From: Tethya wilhelma
Taxonomy: Eukaryota; Porifera; Demospongiae; Tethyida; Tethyidae
DNA length: 64,000 bases
Assembly: GCA_964030475.1 (NCBI GenBank)
Contig: CAXIPT010000001.1
Coordinates: 9,396,086-9,460,085 of the forward strand
Direction: 5' to 3'
Shown here piece by piece: positions 10,803-22,583 of this stretch. The first letter of the stretch is position 1. Every line of letters starts with the position of its first letter. The translations under genes and the position numbers were made by a program. The notes under the pieces are model-generated. The model made no database searches. It saw only the letters and a program-made list of their open reading frames with translations, and had not been told where the DNA came from.

Positions 10803-10875
10803 ATTAAAGGAAATGAATATACAAATTAAAGTGACATCACCAGTAATAAATCTACGTAAGAGATACTACAGAGTG

Positions 10876-11859
10876 CTTAATTATTATGCGCATGCTCGTG
10901 CATGCACCACATGGCCACACCCATCATTTTAATTTAATGACGTAACGTAAGAATGTGACGTTCATTCAGGTGCTTCTAATTAGAGGAAATTGGTTCGTCA
11001 ATTCAATTTTTTTGCCATGGTGCAATCCTCCAGCCTAGCTCTACCTAACGAGATAAACGTTTAGCAGTTATCAATGATGTGTGCTCTTCTAAATCAGCCG
11101 AAATATAATTGGACTCGGAGATTCTGCCATTCTAGATCTGTGGTGATTCGTACTCTTGTCGAGGGACAGCGCGGTGGAGATCGAACCTGTTGAGCTCGCT
11201 TCCTGATTGAACTTGAGATGAAACCACATCCAGTTTCATGCTCGATGACAAAGTAAGCTATATGAATAATATTAGCCGAAAGTGCCAGCTATATTTACTT
11301 TTCTAGTAGTTGTGCTACTGTATAGTACTATTATATACAAGTATAGTAAAAATTTTCATAAAAATTAGCAGTGTAGGAATGGGCAGTGCTGCAAAAAGTA
11401 AGCAAACAAGGCATGTCACAATTTCGGCACATGACTATACATCATTTTAATTTTTGATTTCTCATGCATTATAATCATAATAATTATCTCAAGGCATGTA
11501 TATATAACACTATTTTAACCAATCATATCATATAACAAGATGTGCATACTAATCAGTATAGCTAAGTGGGTTTTAAACATATGGAGAAGTTTTCTTAGAA
11601 AATGATCATTTCACAGTTTGCATTGTTTTTCTTACCTACAAGTGTGTTAATTGTATTGTTCAGGATACTTCAGGATACTTTCCGCGTAATGTCGTTTAGT
11701 AATTTACTTCCTGTTAAAGGAATGCAATTACGTATTACTACATGCGCGCACTTTGAACTATAATCATCAGGAGCTGTCAACGCTAGCTACTCAGTTTATA
11801 AAAGTCAAGTTCTTTTGTCAAGAAATGCATTTCAACCGACTAACTACTGCTTATTTAAT
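10876..11859. other. Non-coding flank upstream of the Tudor-knot gene
   Basis: About 980 AT-rich bases with no supported gene. It should hold the promoter and 5' UTR of the gene at 11860, and the left end of any transposon carrying it. I looked for an inverted match to 15460-15920 and did not find one by eye. Confidence 0.5.
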
Positions 11860-12507
11860 ATGGCCTACTGTCTACGGAAAAAGGAGAGACAAGACTACCG
11901 TGAGCTAAATCAACTTCACCTACCAAGGCCTCAGAGAACAGAAGACAAACTGTACTCAATCGAAATCATCGAAGAGAGAGAAGACCAAGTAAAGATTCAC
12001 TACATTGGATACGATAATAGCTACGATGAATGGAGACCGAGAGATGATATAGTAGAGCCAAAGACCGAAGCACTGGACTTGTGTAACTACAAACCATTTG
12101 ACTTCCACTCTGAACTGGCATACTCAATCAAGTCTGCTCTTTCTACTAGAAATGGACCAGAAGTTCGAATAGAGATCCCTTTCGACCTTTTAATTTACAA
12201 TGGAGGTCTCAAACAAGTTGGTACCTACGTTCGTACATTTAGAGGCCACGAGATTTATACCATCAAGAAGTATGAAGACCTCTCTCCTCTTCTTGGTCCA
12301 AGGTGGTACATTAGAATTATGAATGAACACCATGACTTTTGTGCAGTAACAAAAGGTACTGTTTTGTACCATATTCATCGAAGAGCACCACTAAAGGAGT
12401 TTTCTGATGATGGACATCTTGTTGAACAAGAAGGAGGTTATCGTTTGACCTTTACGTTTGTCCGTAAAGATGGAGTCAAACGTCAGCTAGCTAATTTTAC
12501 CTCCTAG
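11860..12507 (+). CDS. Tudor-knot (chromo-barrel) protein, 215 aa
   Basis: A single-exon frame from ATG 11860 to TAG. It opens with MAYCLRKKERQDYRELNQLH, then a Tudor-knot/chromo-barrel segment at about residues 28-66 (DKLYSIEIIEE; KIHYIGYDNSYDEWRPRDDI). That fold, as in MRG15 and MOF, often binds modified histones or nucleic acid. A roughly 140-residue conserved C-terminal region follows (IPFDLLIYNGGLKQVG; LGPRWYIRIMNE; GYRLTFTFVRKDG), which I recognise only as part of uncharacterised animal proteins. The frame is intact. It converges tail to tail on the RAG1-like gene, 258 bases away, which suggests a two-gene unit. Nuclear function is inferred. The longer open frame back to 11815 lacks an ATG. 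Confidence 0.7.
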   Translation: MAYCLRKKERQDYRELNQLHLPRPQRTEDKLYSIEIIEEREDQVKIHYIGYDNSYDEWRPRDDIVEPKTEALDLCNYKPFDFHSELAYSIKSALSTRNGPEVRIEIPFDLLIYNGGLKQVGTYVRTFRGHEIYTIKKYEDLSPLLGPRWYIRIMNEHHDFCAVTKGTVLYHIHRRAPLKEFSDDGHLVEQEGGYRLTFTFVRKDGVKRQLANFTS

Positions 12508-12765
12508 TAACCCATCATCCGTATTATCACAATGCATACATACAATAGCCCTGTATATACCTCTTGCTAATCATATACATGCATAATATTATTTTTTCAA
12601 TGTTTACAATAATGGTAATGCATTATGTATGATGTATGTACACGTACGTACATGGAAGTGGTTTTAATACATGTAAAGTTGTGAATAAAATTAATGCATG
12701 CATGAATATCAACTGTGAGATGATTGAAAATGACCTTGAGCTTGAGCTTGAGATGCCAGTATACA

Positions 12766-15456
12766 CTAACAATGAGCTGAAGGTGAGGCACCATGATCAC
12801 TGTTGGTATCGTTTGAGCATGACAATCTATTATGACCCTTTTCTCCACATTTTTGACAAGTAATGGTATACATCTTCTGTCTTCTAGCTCCAATATCTTC
12901 TAAAAATTCCAGTCTGTTTTGTTTTTCCACTAACTGCTTTAGAGCAGTTTCACCTTTCATGTTGGATGATCTGAAGAAATTTTTTGTTGTAGTGTCATTT
13001 AGTTTCTCAAGTCCCTGTTGTGTAAAAGGTAGAATACTACCATGGATACGCATGAACTCTGGTACATGGTTGAGCATTGCGTGAATATACGGAGTAACTC
13101 TATCTGCATGATACACATTTACAAAATCTCGACCCCATTTTCTTGCTCGGGTTTCGAAGTCAGTAATTGTTTCATCTGTTAGTTGATCAGCAGGCTGAGA
13201 CAGTAACTTATTCAGCAATAGTAACTCGGTCCACAAGAGCTGAATTCGTTCAGCTTCATCAACTTCAACTCGGGGTAATAGTTCACGTATTTTAATGTTC
13301 TCAAACACTTTGAGCTTTTCTGGTCCTGTTAAAGTACGGCACTTTAACTCTTTGGAAGTCTCTCCGATGTAAAATTCAAACCCTGGAATCTTGAGGCTTG
13401 AAACAAATCGTTGATATCCCTCAATGTGCTTGTATTTTGTAATGTCAAACTTGCTAAACTTTTTGACTTTGTCAATAGCATCTTGAAATCGAAGTTCTCG
13501 GATCAGTTGATTTATTAGAACATCAGAAACGCGTAAAAATAAGTGTAGATTATCTATAACCACATTGGTTAAAGGGATAGATGGAAACAGTGGGATATTG
13601 GAAACGTTGAACTGCTTCTTTTTCTTTGGTAGTGCTGCTAATGTATAGGTTTCTTCAGTCGTGCGAGAAATTGACCAGTTCTTGTCTGCATCATACCGCT
13701 GCCCCTTTGGAACTTTACACCAGATGCAAGCATATTCAGACGTTGCAGAATCAATTCCAGTTGCTAGAGCAAGGAATTTCCAATCACCTCCCATATAATA
13801 TTTGACTTCATACTCAACACCATTGTGATTGAGAATCTTTAGCTGCTCTACCTCATCTCTAATGTCACTAAGAGCTATATGAAGGCTAGGGTAGTTCTCT
13901 GGTTCTTTGAAAACGGCTAGAATGTGATTTCCTTGATATGAGTGGGCTAGGGCACCTTCATTTAAAAGAGTAAAGGTAAAGTTTATCACATGGAGTCTTT
14001 TTCCTATTCTTGTTCCATCTCCAGACAATTTGACGTGAAGTACTCTGTCCAAGAGAACATCCCGGTTTTTTCGCCACAAACTATCAACTCGAGTACGTAA
14101 CCTTTCCTCAAGTGACTGCTGTACACCAACTGTACCTGCAGGAGATGACTTGATGTTCCATTTGGCATTTAGTTTAGCAATCCTTTCCTTTAGCTTGTAG
14201 TGTCGTGGAAGAGTCTTTAGTACACTCGCTAATTCGTGATAGGCATTGCCTGATACATTGAATCTATCCTTGACAAACAGAAGCATGTTTAGTTCATCAA
14301 GGCTGTCTGAAGGTATGGTAGCTGGATCCTGCCCGAGGAGAGATTCTTGTTCAAGTGCATTGAGAGTAATAGTATTGTGTCTTTTTGGTTGTAGTGTCCT
14401 GGACATCAACACTGATAGGAGTATATCCTTCTCTTTCCAACCAAAGTAGAGAATCGTGACAGTTTTCAGCTCTCTGCTTCTTTAAGCGACGCTTGTGTGA
14501 ATATGAATATTCATTCTCTCGTTTTCGTTGAGGTCCTCGGCTCGGTGTACCAGTATTTTCCTTCTCAGCTTTCTTCAGTCTGGCAGATAACGATACTGCT
14601 TTTGCAGAAGCTTGTTCCTTCTCCTTTGAGAGTGCCGATACTTTTCCCTTTAGACTCGTATTGTCCTTTTGTAACACAGTCAATCTTGATTCCAGTTCTT
14701 TAACTTTCTCTGACATGTCTAGCTCCGATTGTAGTAAGTTGAACTCCCAATTAGATTGTAGGTACCTCTGCTTGGAAGCAGAACCTTTACATTGTGAAAC
14801 TTTTCTATGCAAGTTCATTGCGCGGACTGTCAGCATACTTCTGACTCTGTCAGTACAGTGAATCACGATTCCTGCATGTGTATTAGTGTATAGACAAATA
14901 CAATATCAGTACAAAGAATCAAAATTTGATAAAGAACAGACAGCGGCAAGGGCTGGGACTAGGGGTAGAGCTAGGGCAAGGCCAAGGGAATGGTGTCCGT
15001 GCCCACTGTCCATTCTTTAAGATTTGCATAGTTGACTTACCCAAGTGCTTACTTATTTTCTTAATCCACTCATCAACAACAGAAGCAACCGGAGAACGGC
15101 CATTACCACGAGTAAGTTCATAGATGAATTTGCTGTATAAAGAAAACCATTTGATGAGTACAGCGACTGATGTATATAGCTCAGCCTGTGTCTTTTTATG
15201 CTCAGCTGAGTCAATACAATAGTAGCTCTATTAAATAGTATAAGTCAACCTTTTAGAACAGTAATTTCATCCATATTTAACTATTAGTAAAGTAGAAGGC
15301 TGCTTACTTAGTGAGCAAATACGTCAGGTATGAAGTGTCACAGTTCAGTTCATCAGTGGAGCCACCTCCTCCAGCTCCAGGATCCGCGCTAACAACAGTG
15401 CTTGTTAGAGCTACTAAAATGACTAGTGTTAATAACACTTTGACTAAGTGTCTCAT
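12766..15456 (-). CDS. DDE transposase-like protein resembling the RAG1/Transib core
   Basis: Three minus-strand exons join in phase: 15456-15308, 15132-15053 and 14871-12766, with GT-AG ends. Exons 2-3 give a basic N-terminal region (LTRGNGRSPVASVVDEWIKK), a coiled coil and a lysine/arginine-rich stretch. The 548-residue catalytic part starts near 14412. In its numbering: D132 (KLSGDGTRIG), D210 (MGGD) or D221, a CxxC pair at C229/C232, a conserved DNLHLFL at 287-293, an HxxxxH pair at H444/H449 followed by PEF, E469 (QQGLEKLND), and a C-terminal zinc knuckle C519-x2-C-x4-H-x4-C532. A one-base frame change at an A5 run (14382-14386) is either an error or a real break. Exon 1 encodes a hydrophobic, signal-peptide-like start that is odd for a nuclear enzyme. 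The order resembles RAG1; homology is inferred. Confidence 0.65.
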
Positions 15457-15457
15457 T
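15381..15457. repeat. 77-bp segment duplicated at 62125-62201
   Basis: Identical in all 77 bases to 62125-62201, and it ends exactly at an N in this copy. It holds the start codon and first hydrophobic stretch of the gene on the minus strand. The other copy continues 22 bases further before its own N, so it looks like the same locus placed twice by the assembler. Confidence 0.85.
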
Positions 15458-15458
15458 N
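15458..15458. other. Ambiguous base / probable contig join
   Basis: A single n directly upstream (on the minus strand) of the RAG1-like gene start. The sequence beyond it, 15459-15924, is AT-rich, with no gene and no visible terminal repeat. Confidence 0.8.
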
Positions 15459-17205
15459 AGCACCACACTGCTTGTAAAACACTGTACTTTTAGCAGAACC
15501 TATTCTGTACCCATACCCTAGTCTTATCTGGAGATACACAAATTTTTTCTGAGTGATGTTCAGTCAACTTTCTTGATGCGGAAACTTATAATTTTTGGAC
15601 AACCATGTGCAAAGTCTTTCTAGCTCACAAGACTTGCTATGCATGCACATTCCATCCTGAACCACAAGTATTCCAAGTGAGAAGCTTGCAGGTAGAACTA
15701 CAGAGGAGATATATAGTTGCAAAATCCTGAAAAGGTCCCATTATCTTCCATGTGCCTTCCTTTTGACATCATCAGTCAATGTAGTTTGCAATGATGTAAT
15801 TATGAATAATTTAGCATGCGCGCGTTTAGTACTACTTGACGTAATAAGCTCAGTGCAAAATTTTACGTGACGTGAAGGGCAGCAAAAATTGACACACCCA
15901 CAATTACGATGCGTTTGTGTAGACTGACTGTAGAGAATAAGAACTTAGTCTTTTTGAGTGACTATAGACTTAAATAATTTTCAAAGACCAAAAAATACAA
16001 AAAAACGTTAATTTTGCCTTGCTAGCACAAAAGAAAAGCTTTTGCGAAAATTTTCTTTCTGCAGCACAAGGAACATTTTCTTGATGTGAAAACATTTATG
16101 GTGAGGAACAAAGTTTTCCTACAGTAGAGAATAAGAACTTAGTCTTTTTACGTGACTATGGACTTAGAAAATTTTCTAAGAGAAAAAATACTTTTTTGAC
16201 AAAAAATGTTTATTTTACCTTGAAAACATTTTTTTGCACAAAATAAACAGTTTTGCAAAAATTCACTTCTTTTAGCGCAAGGAACATTCTCTTGATGTGA
16301 AAAACACTGTTGGCGACGAACAAAGTTTCTTTACTGTAGAGAATAAGAATTTTTCTTAGAAAATTTTCTAAGTCCATAGTAAAGTAACAAGACTAAGTTC
16401 TTATTCTTTCTTGTAGGAAAACTTTGTTCCTCACCAACAATGTTTTCACATGTTCCTTGTGCTGAAAAAAGAAAATTTTCACAAAAGTGTTTTTTTGTGC
16501 TAGAAAATGTTTTCTAGGCAAAAAAAACGTTTTTTGTCCAAATTGTATTTTTTAGCCTTAGAAAATTTTCTAAGTCCATAGTCACTCAAAAAGACTAAGT
16601 TCTTATTCTCTACAGTAAGAAAACTTTGTTCTTCACCAACAATGTTTTCACATCAAAAGAATGTTTCGTTTTCAGATAAAAATTAATTTCCACAATAGTT
16701 TTTCTTTTGTGCTAGAAAATGTTTTGAAAGCAAAATAAATGTTTTTTGTCAAAAGTGTATTTTTTTACTTAGAAAATTTTCTAAGTACATAGTCACGTAA
16801 AAAGATTAAGTTCTAATTCTCTACTTTTGGAAAAACTTTGTTCCTCACCAACAATGTTTTCACATCAAGAGAATGTTCTTTGTGCTGAAAAAAGTTAATT
16901 TTCACAAAAGTGTTACTTTGTTTTCAAGAAAAAATAAACCTTTATGGTCTTACAAAATTTTCTAATTCCATAATCACTCAAAATGACTGTTATTATTCTC
17001 TACAGTAGGAAACTTTGTTGATCACCAACGTTTTCACATCTAGAGAATGTTCCTTGTGCGGAAGAAAGTAAATTTTCACAAAAGTGTTTCTTTTGTGCTA
17101 GAAAATGTTTTCATGACAAAATAACTGTTTTTTGTCAAAAGTGTATTTTTTGGTCTTAGAAAATTTTCTAAATCAATAGTAACGTAAAAAGACTAAGTTC
17201 TTATT

Positions 17206-18118
17206 TGTGAGGCTCCAAGGGAAAACCGGGCGTTTGGGAAATTATTGGTTTTAACGTAAAATGCTGTTTTAGTTTATTTCGCGTTTTTGCGCAAAATATT
17301 TTTTACTGCATGGGTACGTTACGCTACATCTCAGCATGCTCCACGCAAAATTTAAGGGGTGGAGCTGCTTCTGTTGCAGAGATATAGACCGTATTGTTCG
17401 CCCTGTTTATTTTTATTTAGTTGCTAACACGGAGAACTGTTGCTATGCTGTGCAACAGACCGTAGTGAATATTAATGAGCTAGGCAGCTGCCACAAAAAT
17501 GAATTGTTTATTCGATGTTCTCAGTGCTCTATAAGCTGACTGATCTCAGAATTTTGCTACAGCACATTGGCAGAAAGGTAAGCTAAAGCTTTATACGTGC
17601 TTGTCTAATCCAAGCGCTTACATACAGTAGCTTTCTACTCGTAAGTATTGCCTCTCCCTGTACAGCAATCGCGTACAGGTTATTTTGAGGCTTATTTTAG
17701 TTCCTGGAACTTACTATACCTAGAATCCATCTCTCTGCTAGCAAGCACTCACCTCCTTGAGTCCAGTAGCCGTCTCCTGGGTCTTCTTTCCCAGCTACTC
17801 GCTTCTCACTAAATAATTTTAGTCCGCTCCATGTGGCTGGCTGTGGTAATATTCAGCAAGTACTGTACATGATCTAATTTAGATACGGAGAGTATACAGA
17901 TTGCCCATAGTTTACATAGCAACAGGTTTACAACTGTTTCACCAGGAAGCCACGAGTAGAGGCAGGGCTGCTTGCAACAGCAATATCTGGAAAACTACAA
18001 CAACTATGCGCACCAAATTTTTATATGCGCTTCCTAGAAAGGCCTAGATACACATGGAATAGCTAACTCAAAATTCGCCGAAATTCCCAAAGGTCCAGTT
18101 TTCGCTTGGAGCTTCACA
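17206..18118. mobile_element. TGTGA-end TIR element, copy A
   Basis: The ends are tgtgaggctccaaggg at 17206 and its near reverse complement ending ttcaca at 18118. It is flanked by TT on both sides, within satellite. The interior shares ctacatctcagcatgctcca and other blocks with copies C (23358) and D (26091). No transposase is recognised. Confidence 0.75.
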
Positions 18119-18968
18119 TTTTCTACTATAGGAAAACTTTGTTCTTCACCAACAATGTTTTCACATCAAGAGAATGTTCCTTGTGCTGAAGAAAGTAAAT
18201 TTTCACGAAAGTGTTTCTTTTGTGCTAGAAAATGTTTTCAAGGCAAAATAAACTTTTTTTTCCAAAGTGTATTTTTTAGTCTTGAAAAATTTCCTAAGTC
18301 TATAGTCACGCAAAAAGACTAAGTTCTAAATCTCTACAGTAGGAAAACTTTGTTTCCCACCAACAATGTTTTCACACCAATAGAATATTACTTGTGTTGA
18401 AAAAAGATAATTTGCACAAAAGTGTTTCTTTTGTGCAAGAAAATGTTTTCTAAGCAAATAAACGTTTTTTATCCAAAGTTTCTAAGTCTATAGTCACTCA
18501 AAAAGACTAAGTACTCATTCTCTACAGTAGGAAAACTTTGTTCGCCACCAACAATGTTTTCTTATCAAGAGAATGCTCCTTGTGCTGAAAAAAGTTAATT
18601 TTCACAAAAGTGTTTCTTTCGTGCTAGAAAATGTTTTTAAGGAAAAATAAACCTTTTTTTTGTATTTTTTGGTGTTAGAAAACTTTTTAAAGTCCATAGT
18701 CACTCAAAAAGACTGAGTTCTTATTCTCTACAGTAGGAAACTTTGTTCCCCGCTAACAATGTTTTTACAGGAAAAGAATGTTTTCACAAAAGTGTTTCTT
18801 TAGTGCTACAAGGCAAAATAAAAGTTTTTTGTCAAGAGTGTATTTTTTGGTCTTAGAAAATTTTCTTAAGTTAATAGTCACGCAAAAAGATTAATTTCTT
18901 ATTCTCTACAGTAAAAAAACTTTGTTTATCGCTAACAGTGTTTTCACATCAAGAGAATGAAGTGGTGT

Positions 18969-20232
18969 TAGGGAGAGAAGGTTAGCCAATTAAAAAATTT
19001 GCTATTAACCCTTTTGTGCATCACTGTTGAAATTAATCAGTGTGTACTTCACTTACAGCATTATATCTTTTTACTGTAAACATAACTTGGAATATGCATC
19101 ATTGTCTGAAGTATTTCTCTTGCATATAATATTTTCAGTATAAATTTACATTGTCACTGACAAGTGATGACCAGAAAGTTACATGCACATGCCAGTGCAT
19201 GTATTTACTGCCCACCTCTTGCTGGACTTTGATGCTGTTAGATTGTATGACATGCATGGCTTAAAATATTGATCATAGTTTACAATGCTAACGCTCATTG
19301 TATTGGTCCAATTTTTTGTTTACAAGTAGATCTCAACTATAAAATATCAGATCTGCCTGGAAATTTGGGTACCTATTAATCGTTTCTAAGATATAATCAA
19401 TATGCATATATAATTAGGTGTGCAATATTTAGAAATTGGCATGTTTCTCTCCGTATCTATCCAAATGTTTTCCTGGGACAAAATTTCCAGGCAGTTTCTG
19501 AATCTTAGTGGTATTAAATACAATATACTGACTAATTTTGACATTCTGAAAACCACCGTTAGCTTTCAGTATTTTTGCTTAAAGATTTCGCAGAGTGACC
19601 ATCACGACCATCCTCCTGCCCCACCCCAAAAGGTCACATGACACTGACACTTGTAAATGTTATGCATCTTTGGTCAAATAATACATATAAAGTGGAAGTT
19701 GGTGAGTAAACAATATTTCTGCAGAAAAATGCACTCCATAAAATGTACATTAATTGACTATTTTAAAAGTTAAGGCAGCCTTAACTACACTGAGCTGAAC
19801 TTGACTTTATAGTCTGTGGTGCCACAGTACGATGTATTGATGTCAGCCATATATGGTCACATCAAATGTATTGTGTGCTAGAATAAAAAAATAAACAAGT
19901 AAGTAAATTTGACTCTATAACTTGAGATATTGACTTGTAGGTTACATAACACCCTATCACAAATTTTATATGTAGTTTATACAAGCCATAGATCTTAAAC
20001 TACCTCTTATTTTTATAAGTCTACCTGCATTGAATGTTCAGCGTTGATCTTCATTACTCTGGATCTCCTGGCGTACACTAACACAGCCCGAAGGACACAG
20101 AGCACAGACAAAGATTCTGGACGGTCACTGGTTTACAGGGAAAAAAACTTTATTAAATCTTAACTTGAACTGATCACATGATTTACTTGTAGAAAAGGGG
20201 TTAAATTTTAAGTGGCTAACCTTCTCTCCCTA
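18969..20232. mobile_element. TIR element with TAGGGAGAGAAGGTTAGCCA ends
   Basis: The left end is at 18969 and its inverted copy ends at 20232, both in satellite. The part at about 19260-19800 matches the smaller element at 24257-24952 (shared block atcaatatgcatatataatt; end motif ttaaggcagccttaactaca), so it appears to contain that element nested inside. No transposase found; a 73-residue frame at 19420 is not convincing. Confidence 0.7.
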
Positions 20233-20810
20233 GTGGCTAGTAGAGAATGTTCCTTGTACTAAAAAAAGTTAATTTTCAAAAAAGTGTTTCTTTCGTGTTA
20301 GAAAATGTTTTCAAGGAAAAATAAACCTTTTTTGTATTTTATGGTCTTAGAAAAATTTTTAAATCTCAAAGTCACTCAAAATGACTAAGTTCTTATTCTC
20401 TACAGTAGGAACTCACCAACAATATTTTCACATCCAGAAAATGTTCCTTGTACAGAAAAAAATTAATTTTCACAAAAGTGTTTCTTTTGTGCTAGAAAAT
20501 GTTTTCAAGGCAACATACACGTTTTTGAGTGACTACAGACTTAGAAAATTTTCTAAAACCCGAAAATACAAAAAACGTTTATTTTACCTTGAAAACATTT
20601 TCTAGCACAAAACAAAAATTTTTGGGAAAATTTACATTTTCAGCACAAGGAAAATTCTCTTGATGTGAAAACATTGTTGGTAAGGAACAAATTTTTCTTA
20701 CAGAAGAGAATAAGAACTTAGTCTTTTTACGTTACTATGTACTTAAAAAATTTTTTAAGATCAAAACATACACTTTAGACCAAAAACGTTTATTTTGCCT
20801 TGGAAACATT

Positions 20811-22519
20811 TGTGACCTTCTCTGAGCAAACCAAGCATAATGCGCTATGTAGTAATTTGTGTACTAGGCCATTTTAGTAGGTCTGGTCAAAATACACAAT
20901 TTTTGAATGGCAGCTTATACAAACAGAATAATCATTTAGTTACACAAATATATGTGACCCAATTTTTGAAAACCGACCAGCTGTAGTAAAACTTTATTTG
21001 TAGTAATCGGCGATTGTAGTGTAATTCGCGACACGCGTGCGAAATTAATTCTTTTGCAGTGATGGGGAGGGGTATGCACACCTTGGCGAGCTGCAGACGT
21101 GATTTTACGGGTGGGGCTGCTTTTATTGCTGAGATATAAGCGTTTGAATGCGGCTATGTCAGCCATGGCTAGCTTCTCTCCCGTTAGTACACGGGATGCG
21201 TTGCCATGTTCATTGATTAATTATTCTGATAAGTACATGATGCAGCTGCTGCTGTGCATCTCATTATAATCTTGCATATTTAATGTGCAACAAAAAAACA
21301 ATGCATTGTTCATAAACTAAACACTTCTAGCAGAAAGAAATCTCTTCCAGATGATCAGAAGATGGTCCACAGTGTTGCAGAATCGCTGAGCTAAATGTAT
21401 TGCATATTGTGAATAATAAATTTGCAATGAAATTTGTTGGGGAAAAAAGCTAAGCGCTTCTTATTATGGGCAATAAGTATTAGCTAAACTGTTTCCTACT
21501 GTTAGAATAGCTATAGATGCATGCATTAATATTGGGCGCTTATTTCTGCGCCATTTATAGCTTAGTTACTCTAGTTACAGCCCACCCGCTACATTATTCT
21601 ACTTAGTAGACTTACTTACCTCCTTGGTGAATCCTCCTGGAAGGCTCCCTGGTTTTCTGTGTCTTTAAAACGGCTCATAAAGTAAGTTTTAACTAGCGCT
21701 TCAACTAACTTCATGCATATTCTGATACTACACTAAAATTAAACCACAAACATAAATTGTTTGTAACACGGATAGTATACGGAGTTTGTGTACTCGCGCT
21801 TAGCAATGTATTCTCTCACGATTTTAGCGAATAAAATTGGAATGAACGGTCGGTATATTTGAGCTCATATCTCCAAAACTATAGCGCCTAGCCACTTCAA
21901 ATTTGGAAAATAGCTAGTTGCAATGACATACATTACAATGCAAGTGCTATCTCAAAATTCGCATATTACTACATCTGGGCAATTTTCCAAAATTCGGTCA
22001 CATATAATTTTTAGCTTCTAAAACGCTTTAGTTACCGAATTATAGCTCCTACAAGCTACACGTGTCAGAGCACTTGGCGTCCATAACACGGAGCTGTTGT
22101 CAAGACTTGTGGTGAATAATTAAAAATTCAGTCCAGGTGTTCTTCAAAACGAGCGCTAATGGAGCGCTTCTTGTCTCTTTCTTGCTCTGACTATCTCTTT
22201 ATCCTTCGTTTGGCTCTTTGACTGTATTCTCTAAGCTTTGTAAAACAACGCTAGCACTCGAGCGTTGAATTATTCATTGCCGTTTTCGGAAGTATACAGA
22301 TTACGTAATTCATTCCATAGTTACCTATAAAAATTGCAAACTCTGCAATGTTTAGTATGGGTGCTCCGCGTGTATAAGCGCTCATATCTATGCAACTACA
22401 AGCGCCCAGGAGCTCATATTTGCAGAATCAATAGTTCAAAGGTTATACTAGGTAATGGTCGCATAAAAAAGAAAATAAATTTTTGCGCATTATGCTTGGT
22501 TTTCTCAGAGAGGGTCACA
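20811..22519. mobile_element. TGTGA-end TIR element, copy B (1.7 kb)
   Basis: It starts tgtgaccttctctgagcaaa and ends with the near inverted copy tttctcagagagggtcaca, with TT on both sides. It shares a diverged interior motif (tgctgagatata after a GC-rich block) with the other copies. It is longer than its relatives, but no transposase frame is evident. Confidence 0.7.
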
Positions 22520-22583
22520 TTTTCTAACACAAAAGAAACACTTTTGTGAAAATTTACGTTTTTCAGCACAAGGAAAATTCTCT

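Larger units (their letters stand above)
4819..10870 (-). mobile_element. Gypsy/Ty3 LTR retrotransposon (Gypsy-1)
   Basis: A complete minus-strand element. The LTRs are 4819-5010 and 9101-10870, the latter interrupted by a nested transposon. Both ends have the TGTAGT...ACTACA form, and a perfect 5-bp target duplication GAGTG lies at 4814-4818 and 10871-10875. Internally it has a PBS-like site next to the 5' LTR, gag, protease, reverse transcriptase, RNase H and integrase in Gypsy order, and a polypurine tract beside the 3' LTR. Near-identical LTRs point to a recent insertion, but two frame changes break pol. Confidence 0.92.
9101..10870 (-). repeat. Gypsy-1 5' LTR, split by insertion
   Basis: Bases 9101 to about 9224 and about 10803 to 10870 together match the 192-bp LTR at 4819-5010. 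The 1.6 kb between them is a separate TIR element. The first part differs from the other LTR by one base in over 100. Confidence 0.85.

Noticed and set aside
12636..12893. Frames in the gap between the Tudor-knot and RAG1-like genes
   Set aside because: Low-complexity 3' flanking sequence; they overlap the real 3' ends with no domain.
20381..20605. Short Lys/Phe-rich frames in the satellite (also 62572-62841 and 62994-63551)
   Set aside because: They recur with the monomer, shift between copies and show no coding constraint.
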